A DNA stretch of 59,775 bases, taken from contig NZ_JACTVJ010000026.1 in NCBI RefSeq assembly GCF_014493765.1, positions 1 to 59,775 of the forward strand. The letters are read 5' to 3'. Positions 26,314-34,383 of the stretch are shown here, in pieces. This stretch comes from Streptomyces polyasparticus. Its GTDB lineage: Bacteria > Actinomycetota > Actinomycetes > Streptomycetales > Streptomycetaceae. The notes under the pieces were generated by a model. The model searched no databases. It was given only the letters and a program-made list of their open reading frames with translations, and was not told the origin of the DNA. The position numbers and the translations under genes were made by a program. The number at the start of each line of letters is the position of its first letter. Within the stretch, counting starts at the first letter, position 1.

Positions 26314-27273
26314 TCACTGGTCGATGAGTTCGGCTACCGCCCGCGTGGCGGAGCGCAGGTCGGGGACGTTCCACCGGCGCTCACCGGTCCAGGTCTCACT
26401 GAGTGACCGGTACAGGTCGGACATGACCGGTACGAAGTGAGGCGGAAGGCGCGCGGGCTCAGGCCAGTGATGTCTCGGGACGCCTGCGGCGATCCATCTG
26501 GTGACCGGCACTTCGAGCCCGTTGTTCACGTACCAGTTGCGCAGGACCTGCTTGCCGCAGTGCACACCGTCGAACAGCAGGCGGCTTTCGTCCGGTGTGC
26601 CGGGGCTGTCCGCGACCATCAGCTTCCCTCGCGAGACTACGAACTCGGCCTTCCCGTCGCAGTGCCGCAGTCCGCGCTCGTTCGCGTGGGCGGTGAGCAG
26701 TTTGTTGACGGTGATCGCGGTGTCGCGCATCTCCCGGAACAGGTGGTTCGTCAGGCCGGACAGGCGCTGTGCCTCGTCTACGCCGATGATCTCGTTGGTG
26801 TCGCCCAGCATCGTTGCGTACTCGAGGATGGGGCGAGGGAGTATCTCGCCCACCGCGGGAATGTGGCGGAGTCCGACGTCTGCGGGGACCATCGTCCCGT
26901 CGGCGAGCCGGCGGTGTACAGAGCTGCCTTGTGGGACCTCGTTGCGGAAGAGGACCTGGACCGGAACGAGGTAGCTCTCTGCGCCGGCGGGCGGTGGGTC
27001 GGCCGGGTCGGGGACTCGAGCGAGGGAGAACTCGATGCGGTTGGGAGCGATGTACCGGCGAAAGTGCGTGCGTACGCCGGCCGCTTCCAACATGGCGAAT
27101 GTGAAGGCGGCCATGCGGCAGACCGCCTCGCCCTTTCCCGGGATCGTGTCCGGCATCGGTCCGAAGCGGAACACCGAGTAGGTGTCGGTGTATTCGAAGA
27201 TCCCGACGCCCTCGGTGGTGGCTGTGGGAGGGACGACGACTTCCAGGTTCTTCGTCGAATGCAGGACAGGCAT
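26314..27273 (-). CDS. PurC (SAICAR synthetase)-like ATP-dependent amide ligase
   Basis: A 319-residue protein. TDTYSVF at 29-35 followed by MPDTIPGKGEAVCRM corresponds to the SAICAR synthetase opening (TD-x-YS-x-FD). The later HCDGKAEFVVSRGKLMVADS and GTPDESRLLF match the ATP and Mg2+ segments. PurC joins a ring carboxylate of a ribotide to aspartate. Here the motif Asp is replaced by Arg (SVFRFG), so substrate use probably differs. It overlaps the HAD gene (TGATG) at the end of the queD-queE run. I infer that it amidates a 7-carboxy-deazaguanine nucleotide. Confidence 0.8.
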   Translation of the reverse strand: MPVLHSTKNLEVVVPPTATTEGVGIFEYTDTYSVFRFGPMPDTIPGKGEAVCRMAAFTFAMLEAAGVRTHFRRYIAPNRIEFSLARVPDPADPPPAGAESYLVPVQVLFRNEVPQGSSVHRRLADGTMVPADVGLRHIPAVGEILPRPILEYATMLGDTNEIIGVDEAQRLSGLTNHLFREMRDTAITVNKLLTAHANERGLRHCDGKAEFVVSRGKLMVADSPGTPDESRLLFDGVHCGKQVLRNWYVNNGLEVPVTRWIAAGVPRHHWPEPARLPPHFVPVMSDLYRSLSETWTGERRWNVPDLRSATRAVAELIDQ

Positions 27274-28010
27274 CAGGCTCCCTCCGCGCAGGCCGCTCGC
27301 CTTGCGGCCCGTGGGTGGCGAGCCGCGCTGCTGGACCCCGCAGACGTGGTCGTGGTTCGCGCTTCGGCCACGCCGGACAGGTGGCCGTGCTTGATCGTGA
27401 GCACGCGCATTCCCGCGGCCCTGGCGGAGGCGATGCCGTCTGGTGCGTCGTCAACGGCGAGGCACCGCTTGGCGGGGACGTTGAGGCGTCGGGCCGCTTC
27501 GAGATACAGATCGGGAGCCGGCTTTCCCTGTTCGGCGTCCTCGCGGGCAACGATGGCGGCGAACTTGTCCGCGAGCCCGAGTGCTTGCAGGCCCGGGAAA
27601 ACAAGGACTCGGCTTGCCCCGGACGCCACAGCGCATGGCAGCTCGGCTTGGCGCGCGACGCCGAGGAGAGACACGGTGCACGGGAGCGGCGCGATGGCGT
27701 CGAGGCTGCTCAGCAGGAGGGCGCGGCTGGCGTGGATGATCGTGTGGTGGGGCAGGCGCCGGCCGCCGGGGAGGGCGGTCAGGAGATCCTCAACGGAAAG
27801 GCCGACGTGTTGGAGGTACCAGTCGTGCTTCAGCTCGATGTCGTATGGCGCGAGCGCTTCGCGAAGCGCGGCTTCATGGCCGGGAGTGGTATCGGCGAGC
27901 GTTCCGTCAAAGTCGAAGATGACCGCGCTGACGTCATCGGGGAGCGCGTGTGCGCAGAATGCGGCCAAGTCGGGGCGTGGGTCGTCGGCGAATGGAGGCG
28001 TGTTGTTCAT
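27273..28010 (-). CDS. HAD-family phosphatase
   Basis: A 245-residue HAD hydrolase of the beta-phosphoglucomutase/phosphatase type: motif I DFDGTLAD at 33-40, motif II VASGASRV, motif III Lys in QGKPAPDLY and motif IV AVDDAPDGIASARAAGM. The last 40 residues are an Ala/Arg-rich extension of no known role. The ATG at 28010 overlaps the kinase stop (ATGA). In this operon it could remove a 5'-phosphate from a modified nucleotide, as in toyocamycin-type clusters; that role is inference. Confidence 0.82.
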   Translation of the reverse strand: MNNTPPFADDPRPDLAAFCAHALPDDVSAVIFDFDGTLADTTPGHEAALREALAPYDIELKHDWYLQHVGLSVEDLLTALPGGRRLPHHTIIHASRALLLSSLDAIAPLPCTVSLLGVARQAELPCAVASGASRVLVFPGLQALGLADKFAAIVAREDAEQGKPAPDLYLEAARRLNVPAKRCLAVDDAPDGIASARAAGMRVLTIKHGHLSGVAEARTTTTSAGSSSAARHPRAARRAACAEGA

Positions 28011-28825
28011 GCTGTGACCGCCGCAGTCTGATGGCCGCAGCACATGCAGGCGCCCATGGCCTGCCAGGGCTCGCGCAGGCATCTGACGTTGGTTTGCGCG
28101 GTGCGGATCCACGACCGGATCTGGTCGGCGGCCTCATGCTCATCGATGTGGCGCCGGTCCACGATCCGGTAGCGGCCCGGATCGGTGGCGGCCACCCGCT
28201 CGTACAGCAGGGACGCCTGCTGCATGAACAGGACTTGCTCGGCGGTGAAGATACATCGGTCGCGTTGCTGAGCGCGGCTGACGGCCGCTCGGGCGTCGTC
28301 GGTCACCAGGATGGTGAGGTCGGGTAGGGGCCGGTAGGAAGCGGCGAGGTGCAGCAAGGAGACGGCGGTTTCCAGCGCGGCGTCTTGGTCGTTCGGGTGC
28401 AGCAGGGCGGCCTGGCACACCGCGGTGCTGTCGACGCTGCGGCCCTCGACGACGGTGCGCCCGCCGGCCAGGTCGGGGAGCACGGTGTCCAGGTCGTGCC
28501 GCTTGATGGCCATCAGCAGCAGGGCCTCGGCCATGGGGGTGCCACCGCGGAGGAAGGGATCTCCTTGGGCGGCCTCACACAGCCCGCGCAGGAGGGCTCT
28601 GCCTAGTCCTGGTCGCTCGTTCGTGCGTGCTGCGAACCCGTCGAGCAGGAGCGGCTTGTCGTGGAGCCTTTCGACGGCGCGGCCTGTCAGGTAGGTCTTG
28701 CCCACACCGGTGGTGCCTTCGACGGAGATGAGCGGGCCGCGGGTGCACGGCGGACTGGTGGGTGTGTGGGACACGTGGCGGATCCCTTCAGGGCACAGTG
28801 GGCCTGGGGCAGGGACGGCGTTCAT
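28007..28825 (-). CDS. Thymidylate-kinase-like P-loop kinase, copy 1
   Basis: A 272-residue protein. The P-loop EGTTGVGKT is at 36-44, a DR-type motif appears as VVEGRSVDS, and a lid follows (AVSRAQQRDRCIFTAEQVLFMQQ), as in dTMP kinases. It ends in a Cys-rich tail (CMCCGH). It is a paralogue of the kinase at 30949-31665; both share DS(T/V)AV-Q-A and PGRYR-(I/V)-D. The ATG at 28825 overlaps the aminotransferase stop (ATGA). It may phosphorylate a nucleoside monophosphate made in this pathway; substrate unknown. Confidence 0.75.
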   Translation of the reverse strand: MNAVPAPGPLCPEGIRHVSHTPTSPPCTRGPLISVEGTTGVGKTYLTGRAVERLHDKPLLLDGFAARTNERPGLGRALLRGLCEAAQGDPFLRGGTPMAEALLLMAIKRHDLDTVLPDLAGGRTVVEGRSVDSTAVCQAALLHPNDQDAALETAVSLLHLAASYRPLPDLTILVTDDARAAVSRAQQRDRCIFTAEQVLFMQQASLLYERVAATDPGRYRIVDRRHIDEHEAADQIRSWIRTAQTNVRCLREPWQAMGACMCCGHQTAAVTA

Positions 28826-29925
28826 GCGGTACGAGGCCAGGAGGCTGCTGCCTGGACGATGGTGTCGGCATAGTGATCGAGGACGGCATCGGTGTCGTGT
28901 TCGGTGAGGATCACGGCGAGCGTGTGGTCGAGGATGTGGGCAGCACCCCGACACGGGCGGCCAAGACCGCGGAACATGGGGCGGGTATCGCACGGCACGA
29001 GCCGGAAGCTGCCGGTGGAGTTCGGCACCCCTTGACAGGCCAGATAGGCGGCGAACTCCCTTGGGTGCGGGAGGTCGAGGTGAAGGAGCGGGGAGTAGCC
29101 GTTCCACTGTTCGTCGGCGGTAGGCGTCAGGACCGACAGCGCGGGCACGGTCTCCAGGGCGGCCAGCAGCTGGCGGGTCTGCCGCTGGCGCAGGGTCACG
29201 AGCGCGGTCAGCTGGTCGAGGTTGGACCGTGCGATCGCGGCGAGCGGCGCGGCGAGGCGGGAGTTGGTGGTCAGCCGGGTCAGCGGGGCGCTACCTGACG
29301 GGGGCGTCTGCCAGTGGCTTCGGTAGGCAGCCGCGTGTTCGGCGATCTCCCGGCGGGAGGCGAGCAGGAAGCCGCCTTCGCCGCTCCAGAGGATCTTGCC
29401 GTCCTTCATGCTGAAGCATCCGACCGCGCCGACGGTGCCGGCCCGCTGCCCGGAGCGCACCGTGCCGACGGCCTGGGCGGCGTCCTCGATAACGGTGAGG
29501 CCGTGCGTGTCCGCGAACTGGGCCAGCATGGTGGGGTCGGTCATCCGGCCCCACAGGTGCACCGGCATGATCGCGCGTGTGCGTGCGGTGACCTTGCGGG
29601 TTGCGTCCTCATAGTCGAGGTCTAAAGTGGTGGGCTCGCTGTCGATGAACACCGGTGTGGCGCCCAGGGCGACGAGCGGGGCCACGGTCATCACTACGGA
29701 CAGGGCGGGGACAAGGACCTCGTCGCCCGGTCCAATGTCGCAGGCGGACAGCGCGGCGTGCAGGGCCGCGGTGCCGGAGGACACCGCGACGGCGTGCGGA
29801 ACGCCGAAAGCGTCGGCCAGTTCGCGCTCCAGGTCCGCGACCGTCGTCCCTCCGCTCGGATCGGGCATCTGCGCAAGCACCGCGGCGACACGCTCGGCGC
29901 AGTCGGCGGCCATGGTGGGCGTCAT
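28822..29925 (-). CDS. DegT/DnrJ/EryC1-type PLP aminotransferase
   Basis: A 367-residue fold-type I PLP enzyme. VSSGTAALHAAL binds PLP phosphate, VIEDAAQAVGT supplies the pyridine-contacting Asp, and FSMKDGKILWSGEGG contains the Schiff-base Lys just before ILWSGEGG. The family transaminates keto-sugars and related ketones in antibiotic sugar and cyclitol pathways. The ATG at 29925 overlaps the radical SAM stop (ATGA), suggesting that it acts on the product of that enzyme. Likely role: making an amino group on a sugar or side chain. Confidence 0.86.
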   Translation of the reverse strand: MTPTMAADCAERVAAVLAQMPDPSGGTTVADLERELADAFGVPHAVAVSSGTAALHAALSACDIGPGDEVLVPALSVVMTVAPLVALGATPVFIDSEPTTLDLDYEDATRKVTARTRAIMPVHLWGRMTDPTMLAQFADTHGLTVIEDAAQAVGTVRSGQRAGTVGAVGCFSMKDGKILWSGEGGFLLASRREIAEHAAAYRSHWQTPPSGSAPLTRLTTNSRLAAPLAAIARSNLDQLTALVTLRQRQTRQLLAALETVPALSVLTPTADEQWNGYSPLLHLDLPHPREFAAYLACQGVPNSTGSFRLVPCDTRPMFRGLGRPCRGAAHILDHTLAVILTEHDTDAVLDHYADTIVQAAASWPRTA

Positions 29926-30959
29926 CGGACGGTCTCCGCGGCCAGTAGGCGGGGCATGTCGAGGACGAGGGGCCACATGTTCACGCAGTCCCGACCGAAG
30001 TGGGAGCAGTCCGTACATACAGGAGGTGCGGCGAACAGCGTGCGTGCGTCGGCATCGCGGAGGGTGCGCCGCTCCTCGGGGCGGGTGGCCGCAATCTTGC
30101 GGTCGGACGGGCAGTCCCAGATGGACCCGTCGGGCTGAGCGAAGTACAGACGTGTTCCGCCGAAGCAGTTCGCGACCTCCCCGGACTCCTGGGTGGAGAC
30201 GGCGGCCACGAAGCGCCGCGTGTAGGACGGGTCCGGTAGGGCCAGGCGGCTCGGGCGGGCATAGAGCAGGTCGAGCTGCTCCGCCACGGCCGGTGCGTCC
30301 TCGGCGCGATGGGTCAGCTTCGTGAACAGCGCGTGGTCGGGCGCGAGGGAGATCGGCTGGGGGACGTAGTAGTCGACGCCGAGGTGCTCGGCCAACTGCG
30401 CCATGTCCGTGATCTCCTGCGGGCGTTCACGCATAACCACGGTATAGATCCCGACCCGTGGAGCATGCTGCTCGCCGCGTGCTGCGAGCAGCGTGTGAAT
30501 GCCGTCCAGAACGGTGCCGTGACCGAAGCGGCCGGAGCGCGAGGGGCGTAACTGGTCGTTGGTGTGCGGATCGGCGCTGTCGAGGGAGACGGAGACGCCG
30601 TCGACGCCGAGGTCGATGAGCCGGTAGGCCATGCCGGGCCGGGTGAGCGGGACCCCGTTGGTGGCGATCACGACCTGACAGCCCGCCTCCTTGATGAGCG
30701 AGATCAGCTCCAAGGTCGTGGGCCAGTCCAGCGGTTCGCCGCCGGCGATGACCACACGTGTGATCGCCGATCCGGCCAAGGTGCGGGCGAATGCCTTGAG
30801 CTGGTCGGCGGGAACGTCGCTGCGGGACAGATGCGACAGCACACCGGGCGCGGATGGCGGCGCCAGCTTGTGCTCCTCGGTCGTGCCGAAATAGCAGTAT
30901 TTGCAGGCGAAGGAGCAGGGGGAGCGCAGAGCCCACAACAAGGTCGCATCACGCCGCAT
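29922..30959 (-). CDS. Radical SAM enzyme with C-terminal cysteine cluster
   Basis: A 345-residue radical SAM protein. The canonical C-x3-C-x2-C is at Cys15, 19 and 22 (PCSFACKYCYFG), and the SAM-binding GGEP is in VIAGGEPLDW. The C-terminal CTDCSHFGRDC plus an upstream Cys pair (NCFGG, WDCPSD) resembles a SPASM-like auxiliary Fe-S site. Radical SAM/SPASM enzymes modify peptides or sugars. The ATG at 30959 lies inside the kinase 3' end (11-base overlap). Substrate unknown; its aminotransferase partner suggests oxidation of a hydroxyl to a ketone. Confidence 0.85.
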   Translation of the reverse strand: MRRDATLLWALRSPCSFACKYCYFGTTEEHKLAPPSAPGVLSHLSRSDVPADQLKAFARTLAGSAITRVVIAGGEPLDWPTTLELISLIKEAGCQVVIATNGVPLTRPGMAYRLIDLGVDGVSVSLDSADPHTNDQLRPSRSGRFGHGTVLDGIHTLLAARGEQHAPRVGIYTVVMRERPQEITDMAQLAEHLGVDYYVPQPISLAPDHALFTKLTHRAEDAPAVAEQLDLLYARPSRLALPDPSYTRRFVAAVSTQESGEVANCFGGTRLYFAQPDGSIWDCPSDRKIAATRPEERRTLRDADARTLFAAPPVCTDCSHFGRDCVNMWPLVLDMPRLLAAETVR

Positions 30960-31665
30960 GGTCGGTCTCCTTCTGCCGGGCGACGTCCTCGATGACCAGG
31001 GCTGCTTCGGCGACGACCTCCTCGACGGGCCGACCTGTGGTGTCGATGACGCGGTATCGGCCGGGTTCGGCTGCGGCCAGGTCGGCGTACAGGGCATCGA
31101 CGCACTCGATGATCTGGACATCCCGTGCAGTGAGCGTCCGTCCGATGCGTTGGGCGAAGCGCTGCGTGCACTGCCGGTGGTCGCCGGACAGCAGCACGGT
31201 CGCATCGGGCGAGTGACGCCATGGCGTCATGGTCGCCAGCACATGCCGGGCAACATCCCGCGGATCATTCTCGGGCTGGTGGGCGCCGAGGATCGCGGCT
31301 TGGTACACGGCCACGGAGTCGAGTCCCCGGTCTTCCAGGACTACCTCGGGCACATCGGCCCGCCCGGCGAGCCGTTCCGTCTCCCGGACCTTTAACGCCA
31401 GCAGCGCCAGAGTCTCGACGGCCGGATGCCCCGTGCGCAGGAACACGTCGCCCTGCGCCGCCAGTGCCGCGATCACCCGTCCGGGCAAGGTTTCCTTGCC
31501 CTGGTCGGTGAGTTCGTCCAGCAGCAGGCAGCGTTCGCCGATCCGTGCGGCGAGAGCCCGGGTCACCGTGGTCTTCCCGACGCCGTTGATGCCTTCGCAG
31601 CTGATCCACAGCGGACGGCGCGCGCGGGCGGCGAGTCGCTGTGTGGGGAGTCGCACGGCATTCAT
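30949..31665 (-). CDS. Thymidylate-kinase-like P-loop kinase, copy 2
   Basis: A 238-residue kinase with P-loop EGINGVGKT at 24-32, VVLEDRGLDSVAV carrying the DR motif, and the LID-type segment QCTQRFAQRIGRTLT. Like copy 1 it begins MNAV and ends with an AEPGRYRVID-type segment, so the two arose by duplication. The ATG at 31665 overlaps the methyltransferase stop (ATGA). Having two such kinases suggests two successive phosphorylations, or a kinase and a sensor; this is inference. Confidence 0.75.
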   Translation of the reverse strand: MNAVRLPTQRLAARARRPLWISCEGINGVGKTTVTRALAARIGERCLLLDELTDQGKETLPGRVIAALAAQGDVFLRTGHPAVETLALLALKVRETERLAGRADVPEVVLEDRGLDSVAVYQAAILGAHQPENDPRDVARHVLATMTPWRHSPDATVLLSGDHRQCTQRFAQRIGRTLTARDVQIIECVDALYADLAAAEPGRYRVIDTTGRPVEEVVAEAALVIEDVARQKETDHAA

Positions 31666-32504
31666 GCGCGCCGCCGGCACACGTAAAGGATCTCGCTAGC
31701 CGCCTCGGGGACCGCGGCGGATGCGAGCGGGGCAAGGAACGCTTCGGGGACCACGTCCTGCAGTCGCGCGAACAGGGCAGCCGCGCCCGCACCGAACCGT
31801 TCCCCCAGCGCCGCGCTTACCACCTCTCCTCCTGCGGGAAGCAGCCCCAGCGCCTCGATGATCTCCAGCCCTGCCGCATCGAGTTCGGGCTCGAGCTCCT
31901 CGCGGTTCCACTCATACACATGCACCCGGTACTGCAGCGGCCTGGGTGCGGGGCCGGGAGACTCAGGCGTGGACAGGTACAGCACACCGCCCGGGGCCAG
32001 ATGGTCGGCCATCTGGCGCAGGCACAACACGCCCCGCTCACGCGGCAGATGCTCGAACGCGCTCGTGTTGATCATCACGTCGGCCAGCGGGACGCTGGCC
32101 GGCCAGGGCTCGGAGACGTCGGTGGTCGCCCAGTCCACGCTGAACGTGCTCTGGTAGTGCTCTTCGAGGCGGCCGACCATGGCGCGCGCCTCTCGAAGGT
32201 TCTCCGGGGCGATGTCCAGGCCGGTGTAGGAGGCGATATGCGGGGCGGACTTGTACAAGGTCGGCAGTTGCAGCCCCCGGCCGCAGCACACATCCACGAC
32301 GTCGGCGCCTGGCTTGCAGCGCTCTGCGATGTACTGGTGCTGCAGGAAGTTCATGATCCCGGACGGTTTCACGTGCCCGTGGAACAGTGCGGTGTAGAAG
32401 TCGTCCATCTGGTTCGTGCTGTACGGCCCGATCATCGGGGTGCCGGGCCGAGTGCGGTACTGCTCGCCCAGCCGTTCAGGGGCGGTCCTTAGCGTGTCTC
32501 CCAT
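31662..32504 (-). CDS. Class I SAM methyltransferase
   Basis: A 280-residue methyltransferase. Motif I is VVDVCCGRGLQLPTLY, with SYTGLDIAPENLREA following, INTSAFEHLPRERG at motif IV-V and GVLYLSTPES after it. The double Cys in motif I is unusual. The ATG at 32504 lies 16 bases inside the phosphoribosyltransferase 3' end. Substrate cannot be inferred from the fold. Context suggests methylation of the sugar or deazapurine product. Confidence 0.82.
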   Translation of the reverse strand: MGDTLRTAPERLGEQYRTRPGTPMIGPYSTNQMDDFYTALFHGHVKPSGIMNFLQHQYIAERCKPGADVVDVCCGRGLQLPTLYKSAPHIASYTGLDIAPENLREARAMVGRLEEHYQSTFSVDWATTDVSEPWPASVPLADVMINTSAFEHLPRERGVLCLRQMADHLAPGGVLYLSTPESPGPAPRPLQYRVHVYEWNREELEPELDAAGLEIIEALGLLPAGGEVVSAALGERFGAGAAALFARLQDVVPEAFLAPLASAAVPEAASEILYVCRRRA

Positions 32505-32983
32505 GGAAAGATCACCCACCCTTCGCAGCGCAGAGCGATGTAGTCGATGGCTGCCTGAGGCTGTTGCGGGAGCAGCCAGTTGGCCTGGTTCACGCACAGC
32601 ACGGCCGTACGCAGGCGAGCCGCGGTCAAGCCGGCGATTATGCGGCGCGTGTGGGCGAGAGTGGTGCCGCTGCCGGCGACGTCGTCGACCAGGAGCACGT
32701 CGCGGCCCACCAGGTTTCCGAGCGAGGCCGGATTGCGCAGGCGTGGGGCGGAGCTCTTCTCCGCCTGGATCCCGTCGGACAGCGTGCGGGTTACCTCCAC
32801 GGCGCGGACGTCACGTACGTCCAGCTGGTGGGCGAGCGCCACGGCGGGGATCATGCCGCCACGCAGGATCCCGACGATGGTCTGCGGGATCCTGTCGCTG
32901 CGTATGCGCTCGGCGAGTTGCTGCGTGAACTCGGCGAAGTCGGTCCAGGAGATGTCGGCGCCCAGCTGCGTTTCAGCGGCCAC
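32489..32983 (-). CDS. Purine-type phosphoribosyltransferase
   Basis: A 164-residue PRT. The PRPP motif VLLVDDVAGSGTTLAHT is at about 96-112 and an N-terminal ILRGGMIPAVALA loop binds pyrophosphate. Size and layout resemble Gpt/Hpt-type purine PRTs. It should move ribose-5-phosphate from PRPP to a base; a deazaguanine base is the natural candidate next to queD/queE, as ToyH acts in toyocamycin. The GTG at 32983 has GGGGAG 7 bases upstream and overlaps the queE stop. Confidence 0.82.
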   Translation of the reverse strand: MAAETQLGADISWTDFAEFTQQLAERIRSDRIPQTIVGILRGGMIPAVALAHQLDVRDVRAVEVTRTLSDGIQAEKSSAPRLRNPASLGNLVGRDVLLVDDVAGSGTTLAHTRRIIAGLTAARLRTAVLCVNQANWLLPQQPQAAIDYIALRCEGWVIFPWETR

Positions 32984-33731
32984 GCTCGTCTCCCCACAGC
33001 AGGATGTGCAGGCGCGAGCTGACCGACCAGCCGCGTGGGATGGCGATCTCCGACAGCGTCTTCACGCCGGCGATGACCGTGGCGGCATCGGTGCCTTCCG
33101 GGAGCAGCCACACGGGGTCGAGGTCGTACGCGGCCACTGCTTCTTCGACTTCGGGCACATCGCGGTCGGGATCGGCGATGACGAACTTGAAGATGGCCTT
33201 TCCGCTGGCGCAGAAGGCTTTGAGAGCGTTCTCCTGGAGCCGCTTGCCGCGGCGCACCCCGGACGTGGACAGCTTCGGTGACACATTGAACTGCGCGGCA
33301 ACATCGACGAGTTCCGGTGTCGGAGCGATCGTTCCGTTGGTCTCGAACTCGACCAAGTACCCCGCCTCACACAGGTGGGTTACCAGCGGCAGCAGGGCAT
33401 GCTGCTGGATCATCGGCTCCCCGCCGGAGATGACCACCCGCCGCGCCTTGTGTCGTGCGACGAAGTCCGCCAACTCGTCGACCGACGTCACGGTGAGCTG
33501 TTCGATCGGGTCGATGCCCGGGGCGTCCCATTTCCAGGAGTACGGCGTATCGCAGGCCCACAAGGCGCCCGGTCCGGTCCCGCAGTCGAGGTTGCAGACA
33601 CCAAGACGGATGAACACCGCGGCTTGCCCGGCCGAGGGTCCCTCGCCCTGCAGCGAGTGGAACATCTCGTTCACGGCCAGCTGCCCCGTAGCTGCGGCCT
33701 TCTGCAGAATCTGTGCGGCGATCGCGTTCAT
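32973..33731 (-). CDS. queE: QueE-like 7-carboxy-7-deazaguanine synthase
   Basis: A 252-residue radical SAM protein with FHSLQGEGPSAGQAAVFIRLG, GGEPMIQ and the YLVEFETNG segment, all typical of QueE, which contracts 6-carboxytetrahydropterin to 7-carboxy-7-deazaguanine. The cysteines are at 46, 50 and 60 (CNLDC, then ACDTPYSW), a C-x3-C-x9-C pattern rather than C-x3-C-x2-C. QueE is known to tolerate insertions in this loop. The ATG at 33731 overlaps the queD stop (ATGA). No queC is seen in the window, so the carboxylate is probably used by another enzyme. Confidence 0.88.
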   Translation of the reverse strand: MNAIAAQILQKAAATGQLAVNEMFHSLQGEGPSAGQAAVFIRLGVCNLDCGTGPGALWACDTPYSWKWDAPGIDPIEQLTVTSVDELADFVARHKARRVVISGGEPMIQQHALLPLVTHLCEAGYLVEFETNGTIAPTPELVDVAAQFNVSPKLSTSGVRRGKRLQENALKAFCASGKAIFKFVIADPDRDVPEVEEAVAAYDLDPVWLLPEGTDAATVIAGVKTLSEIAIPRGWSVSSRLHILLWGDERGR

Positions 33732-34135
33732 CGGGTGGCCTCCAGTCCCGCGGTGGTGGTGTAGGTGGCCGAGCAGGTATCGGTCTCATGGACCGTCACG
33801 GACAGCAATTGGCATGAGGGGGCCGTCGGCGCGATGTTCGTGGCGTACCAGTCGGCCACGTGCTCGGCGAGATGCTCCACCGTCGCGTCGCGGCCGTCGG
33901 GGAACAGCTCGCCGAGCGACTCCATGCGCGACCAGGACCTCAGATAGGTCTCGACCGGTGCGAGGTCGTTGAAGTCGATGACGAAGCCGGGCTCGGTGAG
34001 CTTGTCCGCGCCGAGGGTGAGGTCCACGTACAGGTTGTGACCATGGAGGTTCCGGCATTCGTGGCCCTCGGGCAGGGAGTTGATGGCGTGCATGGCGCTG
34101 ATGGGGCCGATCTTCTTCTGCACGGTGTAGCGCAT
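33728..34135 (-). CDS. queD: QueD-like 6-carboxytetrahydropterin synthase
   Basis: A 135-residue PTPS-fold protein. Zinc ligands are His16 (SAMHAI) and the pair in LHGHN (His31, His33), with catalytic Cys27 in HECRNLHGH. Late VTVHETDTCSATY supplies the substrate Glu. QueD converts dihydroneopterin triphosphate to 6-carboxytetrahydropterin, the QueE substrate. The GTP cyclohydrolase I step must come from the host, since no folE is present here. ATG 34135. It is the first catalytic gene of the run. Confidence 0.9.
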   Translation of the reverse strand: MRYTVQKKIGPISAMHAINSLPEGHECRNLHGHNLYVDLTLGADKLTEPGFVIDFNDLAPVETYLRSWSRMESLGELFPDGRDATVEHLAEHVADWYATNIAPTAPSCQLLSVTVHETDTCSATYTTTAGLEATR

Positions 34136-34197
34136 GCGGCATTCCTTCCGTGAGGTGGAGGGGCGACGTCCTCTGGCGCGGCAGGTGAGGCGACCGC

Positions 34198-34383
34198 TCA
34201 GGTTCTGGGGAGGGACCCGGCGATGCTCACGGTGGCCATGGCGAGGACGAAGACGAGGATGCGTACGGTCATGCGGGACGGCCGCCGGGCGCTCCATCGG
34301 AGCCGTCGCGTCGCATCGGTGGGCGGACCGACGGACGCGGCATCGGCCGTTTCGGCGCGCGTGGACTTCACTGGTACCTCCAC
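34198..34383 (-). CDS. Small membrane protein
   Basis: A 61-residue protein whose last 25 residues are one hydrophobic helix (MTVRILVFVLAMATVSIAG), with a basic stretch before it. Its start overlaps the 3' end of the next upstream small gene. It lies 62 bases before queD on the same strand. No family recognised; it could help anchor the neighbouring small membrane protein. Confidence 0.5.
   Translation of the reverse strand: MEVPVKSTRAETADAASVGPPTDATRRLRWSARRPSRMTVRILVFVLAMATVSIAGSLPRT

Noticed and set aside
32973-34135. Queuosine tRNA-modification operon
   Set aside because: queC, queF, tgt and queA are absent, and the surrounding PRT, kinases and aminotransferase point to small-molecule chemistry.
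32973-34135. Dpd-type DNA 7-deazaguanine modification system
   Set aside because: No DpdA transglycosylase-like or restriction helicase genes are visible in the window.
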